Shown: positions 1-11,930, counted from the first letter of the stretch. The stretch is DNA of 60,000 bases from Cryptomeria japonica (GCF_030272615.1 NC_081410.1:510321442-510381441), one strand, 5' to 3'. Notes: generated by a model not told the origin, from the letters alone. Made by a program: numbers and translations.

Positions 1-10
1 AGTTGGAAGT
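1..10 (+). mobile_element. Copia B, left remnant of gag
   Basis: These ten bases are the only part of copia B left of the copia A insertion. Read in frame they give V-G-S, and the frame resumes at 7751 with K-Y-E-G-K just before the CCHC knuckle of copia B. Bases 6-10 (GAAGT) are the left copy of the target duplication. The rest of copia B's gag and its 5' LTR lie outside the window. Confidence 0.75.
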
Positions 11-1538
11 TGTTGGCAATATTGCATTATAATAGACAATGAAAGATTGTTGGCATTTCTTAAGGATATTGAGAAGGTTGTTGATGATTATGGATATAAC
101 TGATTAAAGATGTTTTACTATCTTGATATTATTATTTTGTCATTGATGTCAAGAAATTGATTTTCTAATTCAGTATGATGTTGCCATATCTTGAGAAGTA
201 TGATATGAAGATTATAAAGATGTCAGTAAAAGACACAGGAAAGAATATGATGAATAAGGGGATGAATAGGGTATTCAATGGGAAACTACTACCGAGTCAG
301 ACAATGATGAGATCATGATGTTTCAGACTATTTTAACATCATACATATGTTGTAAATTGTAAAGGTTAATACTATACTAAGTTATCAAGCAAAGAACCTA
401 GTCGGTAAACCCTAAGGTTATCACTATCGGTTAATGAAGGCGGAATGTCTACCAAGTGGAGTTTAGTATTCACCAAGTTGTTACCGAGTTGTAACCGACC
501 TATAATAGAATGCATTAAATATTTACATGCGGTATTTAATGAAGGAAGTTGATGAGCTAGAGTGGATCAAATGATTGGTGAGTTGTGGAAGAAGTTTTTT
601 AATGAATCTGAGGCAATGGAAAGTCGGCATGAAGATCTACAGCTCAAATTGAACTGCAATACCCTGACACAAGTTCCAAGACTATTATGCAAGTTCCAAG
701 GTGGGGTAAAATGTTTTCAAATTGAAAGATGCATTGAACCTAGACAAGATTGAAGATCTGATGGCTATGATTGATCATGGGAAATGTGATCAAGGAGATT
801 AAGCAGTTACCTAATTGTTTATAAATAGGAAACTGTTGATAAACAATGCATGCGAGAAAGTGTGTGCACAAGGATGCTACATAGTGATTACCGAGCATAG
901 AAGGTTGAAGACCTATTAGAATAACAGAGTATAGAAGCCCAGTAGATAGACAAGATTAGTTCTATGTCTAGATTGTATTGAACAAATAGGAATCTGCTTT
1001 AGCATTTTAGATGTGAAGTTGCAAATAGATTTTTATTACCGTTATTTTGTGAAAGTGACAGAAAATATCTTAACCGAGTGGACTTAACAGTCTTATATGT
1101 AAACCCTCTAGCAAGGTGACATTCTGATTGAGTGTTTGAAATCCTTTAACAAGGTCACTTCTAACAAAGTGAAGATCCTAAAAGATCTAAGGGAAATCCC
1201 TTAACTAGGTCACATCTAGCAATGTGTTTGTAATCTTTAACAAGATTTTCTTTTAATCGAGCATACTCTAGAAGAGTATATTTCTTAGTGGGTCCGAAAT
1301 CCCACAGTGGTTTTTTCCCTATTTGGGTTTCCACGTTAAATCTGGTGTTATGAGGTTTATAATGTTCATATGCTTTTGAGTTTGCATGTTTAACAGTTTT
1401 GGTTATATTACTGATATATATGTTACCGAGGTTGAATCTGATGTTTTTTATGGATGATTAAGTTTGTATGATTCACCCCCCCCCCTCTCATCTTGTTGGC
1501 TATTGGATCTATACTTATATTAAGTATCAGAACTATCA
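11..1538 (+). repeat. Copia A 5' LTR
   Basis: It begins TGTTGGCAATATTGC and ends AACTATCA, two bases before the primer site. The same sequence recurs at 6223-7745. Near the 3' end are a poly-C run inside ATTCACCCCC...CTCTCA (about 1471-1491) and the motif TTTTTTCCC followed by GGGTTTCCACG (about 1310-1335). Both features recur in the other LTR families of the window. The short ORF at 562-753 is not conserved and is taken as chance. Confidence 0.95.
820..828 (+). promoter_or_regulatory. TATA box in copia A 5' LTR
   Basis: TATAAATAG lies about 810 bases into the LTR and is kept unchanged in the 3' LTR at 7029-7037. It is the best TATA match in the LTR, so transcription would start about 30 bases downstream, near 850-860. 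This is inference from motif and conservation only. Confidence 0.6.
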
Positions 1539-1540
1539 AT

Positions 1541-1552
1541 TGGTATCAGAGC
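1541..1552 (+). other. Copia A primer binding site (tRNA-Met type)
   Basis: TGGTATCAGAGC follows the LTR end after two bases. It is the standard plant copia primer site complementary to the 3' end of initiator tRNA-Met. Variants of the same site are used by families I and II in this window. Confidence 0.9.
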
Positions 1553-1602
1553 TTTGGACTCTGAAAGGAAAGTTTAAAGGCACTTGAGTTAAAGATCCAA
1601 AG

Positions 1603-2541
1603 ATGTATAAGAGGGATGTACCGAAGCTAAACAAGTCAAGTTTCTCTACATGGCAGAAAAGGATGAAGCTACATCTATTAGGAGTTGGAGAATATGATGT
1701 ATACTATCTGGAGAATGATTTTGTTACACCGAGCACCTATCCATTGACTATGGAAGAGATAAAGGCGAAGCAACAACATGTTCAAGCAATGATTGAAATA
1801 ACATCTGCATTGACCGATTCAGAGTTTAATGATCTAGAAGGTTGCAATGATGCAAAGGCAATGTGAGATAAGATCATATCAGTATATGGAGGAGATGAAC
1901 ATGTTCAAAGAGAAAAAATAGATAGTCTGAGAGGACAACTTGAATCTATGAGGATGAATGAAGGTGAGAACATAACTCAGTATAGTACAAGAATAAAAGA
2001 GATTGTCAATCAAATCAAAGGAGCAGGTGGAACTATTGAAGAAAAGGATATAACAAGTAAGTTGTTGAGAACCCTTCTACCAGCTTATGCAATCCGAGTT
2101 TCTGCAATCAATGAATTGAGGTCTGTACCTAATATGCCAGTTTCTTTAGATGCTACTATTGGTAAGCTACATGCATTTGAGTTAAGTAATTTTGATAACA
2201 ATGGATCTTCGGTAAATAAAGTTGAATTTGCATTTAGTTCTTTTCATCTTGATGAATCTAATGATTACAATGAAAGAAAGTATAAGTACTCTGAAGGAGA
2301 TCACAGTGGAGCAAGTGAAAGATTTTGAAAGAACATGGAAGAAGTACACAAACTGTATGAGGAAATCAGAAAGCAAGAAGAGTTTGAAGCACTATTAGCC
2401 AAAAGGTTACCGAGAGGCAAAGGTAAGTATAAAGGAAAACTACCTTTGAAATGTTTCAATTGTGATAAGATAGGACATATGGCTTCTAACTGTCCTGACA
2501 AAGATTTTACTAAAAAGAGAGATTACCGAGATGATAGATAG
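1603..2541 (+). pseudogene. gag: Copia A gag (broken)
   Basis: This is the capsid/nucleocapsid protein, which would package element RNA in cytoplasmic particles. The first Met, at 1603 about 50 bases past the primer site, starts an N-terminal segment with the copia-gag pattern F-S-T-W-Q-K-R-M-K-L. A UBN2-like capsid part follows at 1948-2328 (motif YSTRIKEIVNQI). The nucleocapsid CCHC knuckle CFNCDKIGHMASNC is at 2452-2493. In-frame stops at 1864 (TGA), 2326 (TGA) and 2539 (TAG) split it into three pieces; the first two look like former TGG codons. Not functional as it stands. Confidence 0.9.
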
Positions 2542-2664
2542 AAAGATAATCATTACAAAGGACACTGAGACTTCAGAAGAAGAGATAAAAAGACATGCTT
2601 AATAGCTGATGAGGAATCTAACGATGATAAATCAGATGAGACTGATATAGAGGAAGTAGTTTAT

Positions 2665-5600
2665 GTGGCTATCAAGGATGGCTCAGATGAAGAAAGGTAT
2701 GAAGAAAAAGCCCTAATATCTCACATAAACACTAATGATTCTTGGATTATAGATAGTGGATGCTCACATCATATGACAGGAGATAAACACAAGTTTGTTA
2801 TGTTAGAAGATTATGATGGAGGCTATGTTAGATTTGGTAATGATGCACCATGTCTGGTAAGAGGTAAAGGATCTATAACACTTCTTGATAATGCAAGATG
2901 CAATGATGTTTATTGGGTTGAAGGTTTGAAATACAATTTGTTGAGTGTAGCACAGCTAAACAACATAGGTTACCGAATAGAATTTCAGAAAGGAATTGTC
3001 AAAGTTCATGACAAGAATGGAAAGTTAGCTGCTACCGAGACACAAACAAAAGGTAATACATTTCACCTTGACTCAACTTGGAATAAGTGTTTGCATGCAA
3101 AGATTGATGATACCTGGCTATGGCATAAAAGGTTTTGTCATGTAAATTTTGATAATCTGATCAAAATAAGTAAGAAGCATAGAGTAAGATGTCTACCGAG
3201 TCTTGAAAAACCTAAGAATGCTATGTGCCGAGGATGCCAGATGGGTAAGATGACAAGATCAAGCTTTACAAGTAATTCTTACACTTCTAAGGGAATTTTA
3301 GATCTTGTGCACACTGATCTTTGTGGTCCTATGAAAGTTCAAAGTTATTATGGTGATAAGTATTTCATATTATTTATGGATGACTATTCAAGGATGATGT
3401 CAGTAATGTTTTTAAAGGAAAAATAAGAAGTTTTTCAAATGTTTAAATGGTAAAAGGAAAGAGTTGAAAATGAAACAAGAAGACAACTGAAATGTCTTAG
3501 ATAAGATAGAGGAGGAGAGATCACATCTGATGAATTCAACTTATTCTGCAATGATCATGGTATTAAAAGACAAGTCTCTACATTGAGAACTCCATAGCAG
3601 AATGGAATAGCTGAGAGAAGAAATAGATCTATTGTGGATTGTGCTAGAACACTGATGATTGAAAAGAAGGTGCCACAAACATTTTGGAGAGAAGCAATAA
3701 GCATAGTTGTTTACACCTTGAACCGAGTTCAATTAAAGAAAGGTACTTTCAAGACACCATATGAAATCTGGTATGATAAGAAACCTAATGTTAGCTATTT
3801 TAAAATCTTTGGAAGTAGATGCTATGTTCATAAAGATGATAGAAATGGCAAGTTTGATTAGAAAAGTGAAGAAGGAACATTTCTAGGTTATTCTTCCAGA
3901 AGTAAAGCATTTAAATGTCTTATCAAATCATATAACAAAATAGTAGAAAGTGCAAAGTGAAAATTGATGAATTTGCATAAAGAAATGATGAAGGAAATTC
4001 CAAGGAACCAAAAGACTATGATGAATTTGTCTATGTTCAACCGAGAAGTCCTACCAAGAAGACTATTGAAGAAAATGAAGAGAATAACTAGTTACCGAGT
4101 GATGAAGAAGATCATACAGAGCCTACCGAGCCTGTATTAGCCAAGTATGTTAGAAGACATCATGCACCAAGTCAGATTATAGCAGATAAGGATGATACAG
4201 TGATGACAAGGAACAAACTGAGACAGAACACATGTTTGATATCTGAATTTGAACCGAGAATAGTGAAAGAGCCATTTAACAGTGAAGATTGGGTAAATGA
4301 TATGACAGAAGAGATTGATCAAATCAAGAAGAATGACACATGGACACTAATCCCAAGACTGAAGGATAAAAATGTAATCGGTACAAAGTGGATTTTCAAA
4401 AACAAGCTAAATGAAAAAGGAGAAGTCATTCGAAACAAAGCAAGACTAGTTTGCAAAGGTTATGCTCAAGAAGAAGGAATTGATTATGGTGAAACTTTTG
4501 CACCTGTTGCTATACTTGAAGGAGTAAGAACATTATTGGCCTATGCTGCTTTCAAGAACTTCAAGGTATATCAAATATATGTCAAATCTACATTTCTGAA
4601 TGGAATATTAGAAGAAGAATTTTTCATTGAACAACTTGAAGGATTTGTTGAAGACAATAATAAAGATCAGGTATATAAATTGAACAAAGCTTTATATGGT
4701 TTGAAACAAGCACCAAGAGCATGGTATGAAAGATTGCACTTTTATTTGATTAAGATTGGTTTATAAGGACAAGTGAGAACAACAACATGTACATGAAGAA
4801 TGATGAAAATGGAATACTGATCTCAGCCATATTTGTTGATGATATTATATTTTGTGGGACTGACTCTTTATGCAGGAACTTTGGAAATGAAATGAGCAAA
4901 GAATTTGAGATGTCATTAATCAGTGAGATAAAGTATTTTATAGGTTTACAGATACTGCAAATGAAAAATGAGATTTTCATTACTCAATCCAAGTACATAA
5001 AGGAAATCTTGAAGAAATTTGGAATGGAGGATTCAAAACTAGTAAGTACTCCTATGACTACCAACTATAAATTATCTAAGAATGATGAATCTGCATCTGT
5101 TGATGAGACACTCTATCGATCCATGATTGGAAAACTACAATATGTTGTTCATAGCTGACTAGACATAGCACATGTAGTAGGTATAGTTGCAAGATTCTCT
5201 ACAAATCCTAAGGAAACACACATGACAGCAATCAAAAGAATTTTTAGATACTTGAAAGGCACAGAGGATTATGGCTTAGTATATCAAAAAGGAAATGATT
5301 TTGATTTAAAAGTTTATACTGATGCTAATTGGGCAGGCAACATTGATGACAGAAAAAGCACAAGTGGAGGAGCTTTCTTTTTAGGAGAAAGACTAGTTAG
5401 TTGACTTAGCAAGAAACAAGGATGTGTTTCACAGTCAACAATAGAAGCTGAATACATTGCTGCAGCATTGAATTGTACCAACATTGCATGGATCAAACAA
5501 CTATTGGAAGGTATAAATGAGAAAGTTACCAAGCCAGTAACTATATTCTGTGACAATACTATTGCCATTAATATTTCAAAGAATCCTGCTATGCACTCTA

Positions 5601-5785
5601 AGACAAAGCACATATCTATCAAATATCATTATCTTAGAGAAAAAGCTCAAGAGAAGAAAGTGGTGTTGGAATATGTTAGCACAAAGGAGCAAATAGTAGA
5701 TATCTTTAACAAGCCACTACCAAAGGACACTTTTGAATATCTTAGAAGTAAGTTAGGGGTCCTACCCCTATCTTCTACTCACTGA
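2665..5785 (+). pseudogene. pol: Copia A pol: protease-integrase-RT-RNase H (broken)
   Basis: The order is that of Ty1/copia. Protease has IIDSGCSHHM, with active-site DSG at 2752-2760. A GAG-pre-integrase zinc region follows (LWHKRFCHVNF, then C-x2-C), and then the integrase core with VHTDLCGP, FMDDYSR and NGIAERRN near 3601. Reverse transcriptase covers about 4257-5158, with ALYGLKQAPRAWY and FVDDIIF at the catalytic site. RNase H/C-terminal motifs are DANWAG, KSTSGGAFFLG, CDNTIAI and KPLPKDTFEYLRSKLGV. Stops or frameshifts occur near 3424, 3450, 3505, 3595, 3861, 4764, 5156 and 5402. Several are consistent with C-to-T change in CAA, CAG or TGG codons. Confidence 0.93.
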
Positions 5786-5961
5786 CCAAGTTCGGTGAAA
5801 GCATCAATCCGATGACTCTATAGAATATCTTTTGGGAGTTGATGGTGAGTTATACACTTTAGGATGTTTTCTTGAAGTGTACAGGAATTAATACGGGAAT
5901 TATACAGGGAACAGGAAGAAATTATGTTCTAAGTTCTTTACTTTTTTTTGGCATTGTTGTC

Positions 5962-6222
5962 AAAGGGGGAGAAGACCTACCAAGGGGGAGAAGACCTACC
6001 AAGGGGGAGAAGACTACTATAAAGGAGAGAAGACTGAGAGAAGACCTATCAGGGGAGAAGACTAAGAGAAAATTTAGCAGACTACAGATTCGGAAGAAGA
6101 CTGAAGAAATGAGGAGAAGTCTAATTTATGGGGGAGAGCATTTCAGCATTTCAGAATTACAGCAATCCGAATCTATTAAGGTCAAATCAATTGGTTTTAC
6201 CATCAATGCCAAAGGGGGAGAT
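5962..6222 (+). other. Polypurine array ending in copia A PPT
   Basis: The functional polypurine tract AAAGGGGGAGA lies at 6211-6221, next to the 3' LTR. Upstream, close copies occur at 5962, 5982 and 6001 in a 19-20 bp tandem (AAGGGGGAGAAGACCTACC), with weaker ones near 6021, 6051 and 6130. The last tract is led by CATCAATGCC, the first by a related ATTGTTGTC. Arrays of PPT-like motifs before the 3' LTR are known for Sireviruses. The open frame at 5872-6315 crosses this array and the LTR start and is not treated as a gene. Confidence 0.75.
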
Positions 6223-7745
6223 TGTTGGCAATATTGCATTATAATAGACAATGAAAGATTGTTGGCATTTCTTAAGGATATTGAGAAGGTTGTTGATGAT
6301 TATGGATATAACTGATTAAAGATGTTTTACTATCTTGATATTATTATTTTGTCATTGATGTCAAGAAATTGATTTTCTAATTTAGTATGATGTTGCCATA
6401 TCTTGAGAAGTATGATATGAAGATTAAGATGTCGATAAAAGACACAGGAAAGAATATGATGAATAAGGGGATGAATAAGGTATTCAATGGGCAACTACTA
6501 CCGAGTGAGACAATGATGAGATCATGATGTTTTAGACTGTTTTAACATCATACATATGTTGTAAATTGTAAAGGTTAATACTATACTATGTTATCAAGCA
6601 AAGAACCTAGTCGGTAAACCCTAAGGTTATCGCTATCAGTTAATGAAGGTGGAATGTCTACCGAGTGGAGTTTAGTATTCACCAAGTTGTTACTGAGTTG
6701 TAACTGAGCTATAATAGAATGCATTAAATATTTACATGCGGTATTTAACGAAGGAAGCTGATGAGGTGGAGTGGATCAAATGATTGGTGAGTTGTGGAAG
6801 AAGTTTGTTAATGAATCTAAGGCAATGGAAAGTCAGCATGAAGATCTATAGCTCAGATCGAACCGCAATACCCTGACACAAGTTCCAAGACTATTATGCA
6901 AGTTCCAAGGCGGGGTAAAATGTTTTTAGATTGAAAGATGCATTGAACCTGGACAAGATTGAAGATCTGATGGCTATGATTGATCATGGGAAATGTGATC
7001 AAGGAGATTAAGCAGTTACCTAATTGTTTATAAATAGGAAACTGTTGATAAACAATGCATGCGGGCAAGTGTATGCACAGGGATGCTACATAGTGATTAC
7101 CAAGCACATAAGCTTGAAGACCCATTAGAATAACAGAGTATAGAAGCCCAGTAGATAGACAAGATTAGTTCTATGTCTAGATTGTATTAAACAAATAGGA
7201 ATCTACTTTAGCATTTTATATGTGAAGTTGCAGATAGATTTTTATTACTATTATTTTGTGAAAGTGACAGAAAATCTCTTAACCAAGTGGACTTAATAGT
7301 CTTATATGTAAACCCTCTAGCAAGGTGACATTCTGATTGAGTGTTTGAAATCCTTTAACAAGGTCACTTCTAACAAAGTGAAGATCCTAACAGATCTAAG
7401 GGAAATCCCTTAACTAGGTCACATCTAGCAATGTGTTTGTAATCTTTAACAGGATTTACTTTTAACCGAGCATACTCTAGAAGAGTATATTTCTTAGTGG
7501 GTCCGAAATCCCACAGTGGTTTTTTCCCTATTTGGGTTTCCACGTTAAATCTGGTGTTATGAGGTTTATATTGTTCATATGCTTTTGAGTTTGCATCTTT
7601 AATAGTTTTGGTTATATTACTGATATATATGTTACCGAGGTTGAATCTGATGTTTTTATGGATGATTAAGTTTGTATGATTCACCCCCCTCCTCTCATCT
7701 TGTTGGCTATTGGATCTGTACTTATATTAACTATCAGAACTATCA
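6223..7745 (+). repeat. Copia A 3' LTR
   Basis: It matches 11-1538, beginning TGTTGGCAATATTGC right after the polypurine tract and ending AACTATCA before the right target copy. It is 1523 bases against 1528 in the 5' copy. Confidence 0.95.
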
Positions 7746-7750
7746 GAAGT
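7746..7750 (+). repeat. Target-site duplication of copia A (right copy)
   Basis: GAAGT follows the 3' LTR and matches GAAGT at 6-10. Removing 11-7750 restores an open gag frame of copia B across the junction, which confirms both the insertion and its exact borders. Confidence 0.92.
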
Positions 7751-8000
7751 AAGTATGAAGGTAAAGCATCATTTAAATGTTTTAACTGCAATAAAATTGG
7801 TCATATGGCATCTAGGTGTCCTAATAGACATGCAAGATTGAAAGAAGAAGCTAAAAGAACATATAAGCCTAACCCTGAATATCAGAGATACATATTTAAG
7901 AAGAATAGAGACAAATCATGTTACTATGCAGATGAAGGAGTTATTGATGATTATGTTGATAAACTGATAGACAATGGATGGGCTTTTGTTGCAATAATAG
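7751..8000 (+). pseudogene. gag: Copia B gag, C-terminal part
   Basis: The frame gives K-Y-E-G-K-A-S-F-K, then the nucleocapsid knuckle CFNCNKIGHMASRC at 7778-7819. A lysine/arginine-rich tail and an acidic linker follow. It continues the three codons at 2-10, and the knuckle is very like that of copia A, so the two belong to related copia lineages. Only the C-terminus lies in the window. Nothing in this short stretch is broken. Confidence 0.82.
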
Positions 8001-8040
8001 AAGATCAACCGACACCTACTGTACAACCGGTAGAGCAGGC

Positions 8041-11000
8041 CCTGGAAGCTAAAATTGAAGAAAATGATGAATGGATCATTGATTATGACTGTTCACATCA
8101 TATGATTGGTGATAAAAGTAAATTCCTAACCTTTCAGGAATACAATGGAGGTCTAGTATGATTTGGGGATGATAAAGCTTGTTGGATCAGAGGAAAAGGC
8201 ACTATATCTTTTGATGGTAAGCACAATACTAACAATATTTACTATGTTGAAGGTTTGAAGCATAATATTTTGAGTACTGTTCAATTAGTTGAGAAGGGAT
8301 TTCAGTTACAATTAGAAAATGGTAAAGGCAAAATCATGAATAGACCTGGTTTGGAAATTGTAACTGGTAATCAAACTAGAGGCAATATCTTTCACTTGAA
8401 TAACAATGAGAAGACATGCTTGATTGCACATATTGACGAAAATTGGTTATGGAATAAGAGACTTTTTCATGTAAATTTTGATTGCATTGTGAAGATCAGT
8501 ACAACTAAGGCAGTAAGGGATTTACCAAAGATTGTAAAACCTCACAATCTGGTATGTAAGGAATGTCAATTTGGAAAGCAAGTTAGAGAAACTTTTAAGA
8601 GTATTCCAGAGAAATCCAATAATGGTCTTGATTTCATTCATACTGATTTATGTGGTCCAAAAAGAACTAGAAGTTTACAAGGAGATAGATATTTTATGCT
8701 AATTGTTGATGATTATTCTAGAATCTGTTGGGTTACTTTTCTCAGGGAGTAATCAGAAGCTTTTGGGAAATTCAAACTATTCAAGGTAATGGTAGAGAAT
8801 GAAACTAGTAACAAAATCAAATGTCTAAGATCAGATCAAGGAGGTGAATTCACATATAATGAATTTAGTACATTCTATGAAGTGAATGGAATCAGAAGAC
8901 AATTATCAACACCTCAGACACCCCAACATAATGGATTTGTGGAAAGGAAGAATAAAACTATTCTGGATGCAACTAGAAGCATGATATGAGAAGAAAATCT
9001 ACCTCATGTATTGGAGAGAAGCAATGAATACGGTGGTTTACACATTCAATGAAGTTCACATCAAAGGTGAAATCAGTAAGACCCCTCATGAACTATGGTT
9101 TGGTAATGATCCTACTCTTAAATATTTTAGAATATTTGGAAGCAAATGTTATATTAGGAGAGATGATTATATTGGTAAATTTGATCCTAGAAGTGATGAA
9201 GGAATATTTCTTGGTTATTCTTCTAAGAGCAAGGCATATAGATGTTTTAGTAAGAGATTGCAGAAAATCATTAAGAGTGCAAATGTGAAGATTGATGAAT
9301 AGTTTAGAGGTAATTCAAGGTCCAAGGAATCTGAACCAGCAATTGAAATAATCACAAATGAACGTACACTGAGTACACCAATATAGAATGTTGATCCAGT
9401 CACACCAGCATCATTTGAAAATTCCATAGTGACTTAAGAACAACAACAAGTGAATACACCCAGGTATGTAAGATTGAATCACTCTAAAAGTCAGATAATT
9501 GGGAATAAGTATCAAGGTCTTATGACTAGAGGAAGATTGGCAAATGAAGAGGTATGTCTAATTTCTCAAATTGAACTAGAAACTATTTTTGAGGCATGTG
9601 AAGATAAACATTGGATTAAGGCTATGGAAGATGAATTAAAATAAATTGAAAAGAATAACACATGGACATTAGTTCTCTGACCTAAAAAACAAAAATGTAA
9701 TTGGAACTAAATGGGTATTGAAAAATAAACTTAATGAAGATGGTAAGGTAATCAGAAACAAAGCAAGATTAGTGTGTAAGGGATATTCACAGAAAGAGGG
9801 AATTGATTACAATAAAAACCTTTGTATCGGTAGCTAGAATTGAGGCAGTTAGACTATTTCTACCATTTGTAGCACACAAGAACTATAAAGTATATCAAAT
9901 GGATGTTAAATGTGCATTTCTGAATGGTGATCTTGAAGAGGAAGTTTACATTGAACAACTTGATGGATTTTCTTTAACAAATGACAAAGATATGGTTTAC
10001 AGGTTAAGGAAAGCTTTATATGGATTGAAGCAAGCTCCTAGAGCTTGGTATGCTAGATTGGACAAATATCTTTTGAAGCTTGGTTACACTAAAGGTAATG
10101 CTGACAGCAGCTTATATTACAAAGTGACTAATGATGACATCTTGGTTATTGAAGTTTTTGTTGATGATATCATTTTTGGAGGAGAAGATGGATTGTGTAA
10201 AGACTTTTCTAATAAGATGCAAGAAGAATTTGAAATGTCTATGATTGGGGAGATAAAATTATTTTTAGGATTGGAGATTTCGTAGACTGATAAAGGTATA
10301 TTCATAAGTCAATCAAAGTACTTGAAATAATTACTAAAAAAATTTGGCATGGAAAACTCTAAATTGGTAAGTACTCCTATGACTACAACTGATAAACTGT
10401 TAATCCAACAAGATATAAATCTATGATTGAAGGTTTATTGTATTTGACACAAACAAGACCTGATATTATGAATGCAGTATGTATTGTTTCAAGATTTTAG
10501 AGTAATCCTAAGGAAAATCATGAATCAGCAATGAAAAGGATTTTCTGGTATCTACAAGGCACAACAAATCTTAGTTTATGGTATCCTAAACATGAACATT
10601 TTGATTTATGTGCATAAAGAGATGCAAATTGGGTAGGAGATGTAGATGACAGAAAGAGCACCACCGGTGGAGCATTCTTTCTTGGTAGTAGATTGATTTC
10701 ATGGTTGAGCAAGAAACAAAATTGTACATCACTATCAACAACAGAATCAGAATATGTTGCAGCAGCAACTAATTGTACTCAGGTATTATGGATTAAGAAA
10801 ATGTTGGAGGACATAAAGGTAAAATGCAAAGAACCTATAATCATTTACTGTGATAATATGGCAGCAATTGATATATCAAAGAATCTGGTATTTCACTCTA
10901 AAACTAAACATGTTTCTATCAAATTCAATTTTCTAAAAGAGAATGTTGAAGCAAAAGAAGTGAAATTGGTTTATGTGAATACTAAAGAGCATATTGCAGA

Positions 11001-11085
11001 TATCTTTACTAAGTCTTTTCCTAAGGAAACTTTTGAATATCTCAGAGAGCAGCTTGGGGTAATACCCTCACCAGTAGAAACTTAG
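8041..11085 (+). pseudogene. pol: Copia B pol: protease-integrase-RT-RNase H (broken)
   Basis: The protease region reads IIDYDCSHHM where the family has D-S-G, so the catalytic triad is lost. Integrase shows FIHTDLCGP, IVDDYSR, LRSDQGGEF and HNGFVERKN. Reverse transcriptase has MDVKCAFLNGDLEEEVYIEQ, ALYGLKQAPRAWY and FVDDIIFGG near 10155. RNase H shows [24 protein letters not shown] and [17 protein letters not shown], ending at 11085. Breaks include a stop at 8159, TAA at 8750, TGA near 8987, a frameshift near 9680-9800, stops near 10282 and 10328, and further damage near 10400-10500. The final RNase H part (10693-11085) is uninterrupted. Confidence 0.92.
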
Positions 11086-11197
11086 ACAGTTGGAGATTGG
11101 CATCAAACGAGCAGGAATTGACAAAGAAACCTTTTTTCTAGATTTGATGAAGGAGAGCTACTTCTCAGGGGGAGTATTTATCTATTCCAAATCAGCA

Positions 11198-11930
11198 TGA
11201 CACATTATGGAGATGATTTATTGATTGGTTATTATTGTAAATGCATTGAGCCGACATGATGCATCACATATTGATTCATTTGTAATTGATTTAATTGTAA
11301 TATTCTTAGTGAGATGACCTACACACTTGGTCTTAGGTTCTGGTATATATGTAGGATCTCATTTGTGAGATTATGTAGAAGGTGTGGTAGAGGATTGTAA
11401 TGTATATGCAAATATAAGTAGAGCTATACACACAGACATCATTTGAAGATTAAAGGAAGGTTTGAAGAAGACAATCAGAGCTTAACTGATACTGAATCCA
11501 GCATATGAAGATGCTATTTTGAGTAGCACATTATCTTTGGATTTAACCATCCAATTGTAGTCAATGTGACTCCCATTTTTTGATTGAGTAATGAGCTCTA
11601 GGTAGTTGGCCTCTCTGCATGTATAGACCCCATTTGTACACACATGCTATCTACAGTAGTATCATCTGATTGTGGGTAAGATTTCCCACCCTGGTTTTTC
11701 CCCTTACAAGGTTTCCACATACAAATATATGTGTTATGTGTTGTGGATGTTATTTGTCTTTCTATTTCATGCATTAAACTTTACCAGTACTATTATTAAT
11801 TGTTAAACTATTAATTGGCATTAAGTTTGGTTTACCGATATTATGCATCAAGTTTGATTAAGTTATATTTGGGCTGAAATTAATAGACAACTGATTCACC
11901 CCCTCTCTCAGTTGCCTCCGGGTCCTAACA
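11198..11930 (+). repeat. Copia B 3' LTR (left border approximate)
   Basis: The right border is clear: GATTCACCCCCTCTCTCAG, then CCTAACA, then LINE coding sequence. The left border is uncertain. A purine tract lies at about 11167-11176, and the first plausible TG start after it is TGACACATTATGG at 11198. The shared LTR core (TTTTTCCCC followed by GGTTTCCACAT and TGTGTTATGTG) is at about 11694-11740. Without the 5' LTR the left end could be off by about 30 bases. Confidence 0.65.

Larger units (their letters stand above)
11..7745 (+). mobile_element. Copia A: complete Ty1/copia LTR retrotransposon, coding part decayed
   Basis: The element has two long LTRs (11-1538 and 6223-7745), a tRNA-Met-type primer site at 1541, a polypurine tract just before the 3' LTR, and gag-protease-integrase-RT-RNase H in copia order. 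It is flanked by the 5-bp duplication GAAGT (6-10, 7746-7750). In the first 500 bases the two LTRs differ by about 16 substitutions and a short indel by eye, so roughly 96-97% identity: neither brand new nor ancient. Many in-frame stops and some frameshifts mean it is non-autonomous now. The very long LTRs, the polypurine array and the LTR motif ATTCACCCCC-CTCTCA suggest a Sirevirus-like lineage, which is an inference. Confidence 0.95.
7746..11930 (+). mobile_element. Copia B: Ty1/copia element, 3' part
   Basis: This is the older copia into which copia A jumped. From the left it carries the end of gag with a CCHC knuckle, a full but broken pol, a purine tract (CAGGGGGAGTA at about 11167) and a 3' LTR ending CCTAACA at 11930. 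The next base continues a LINE reverse transcriptase read on the minus strand, so copia B itself sits inside the LINE. Its 5' LTR is outside the window, so its target duplication cannot be checked. Confidence 0.85.

Noticed and set aside
1471-1491. Poly-C run as possible quadruplex promoter element
   Set aside because: It is the expanded CACCCCC motif common to the LTR ends here; no separate function is supported.
5872-6315. 147-codon ORF after copia A pol, possible env-like gene
   Set aside because: It reads through the polypurine array and into the LTR, and its repeat peptide G-R-R-P-T-K comes from the array.
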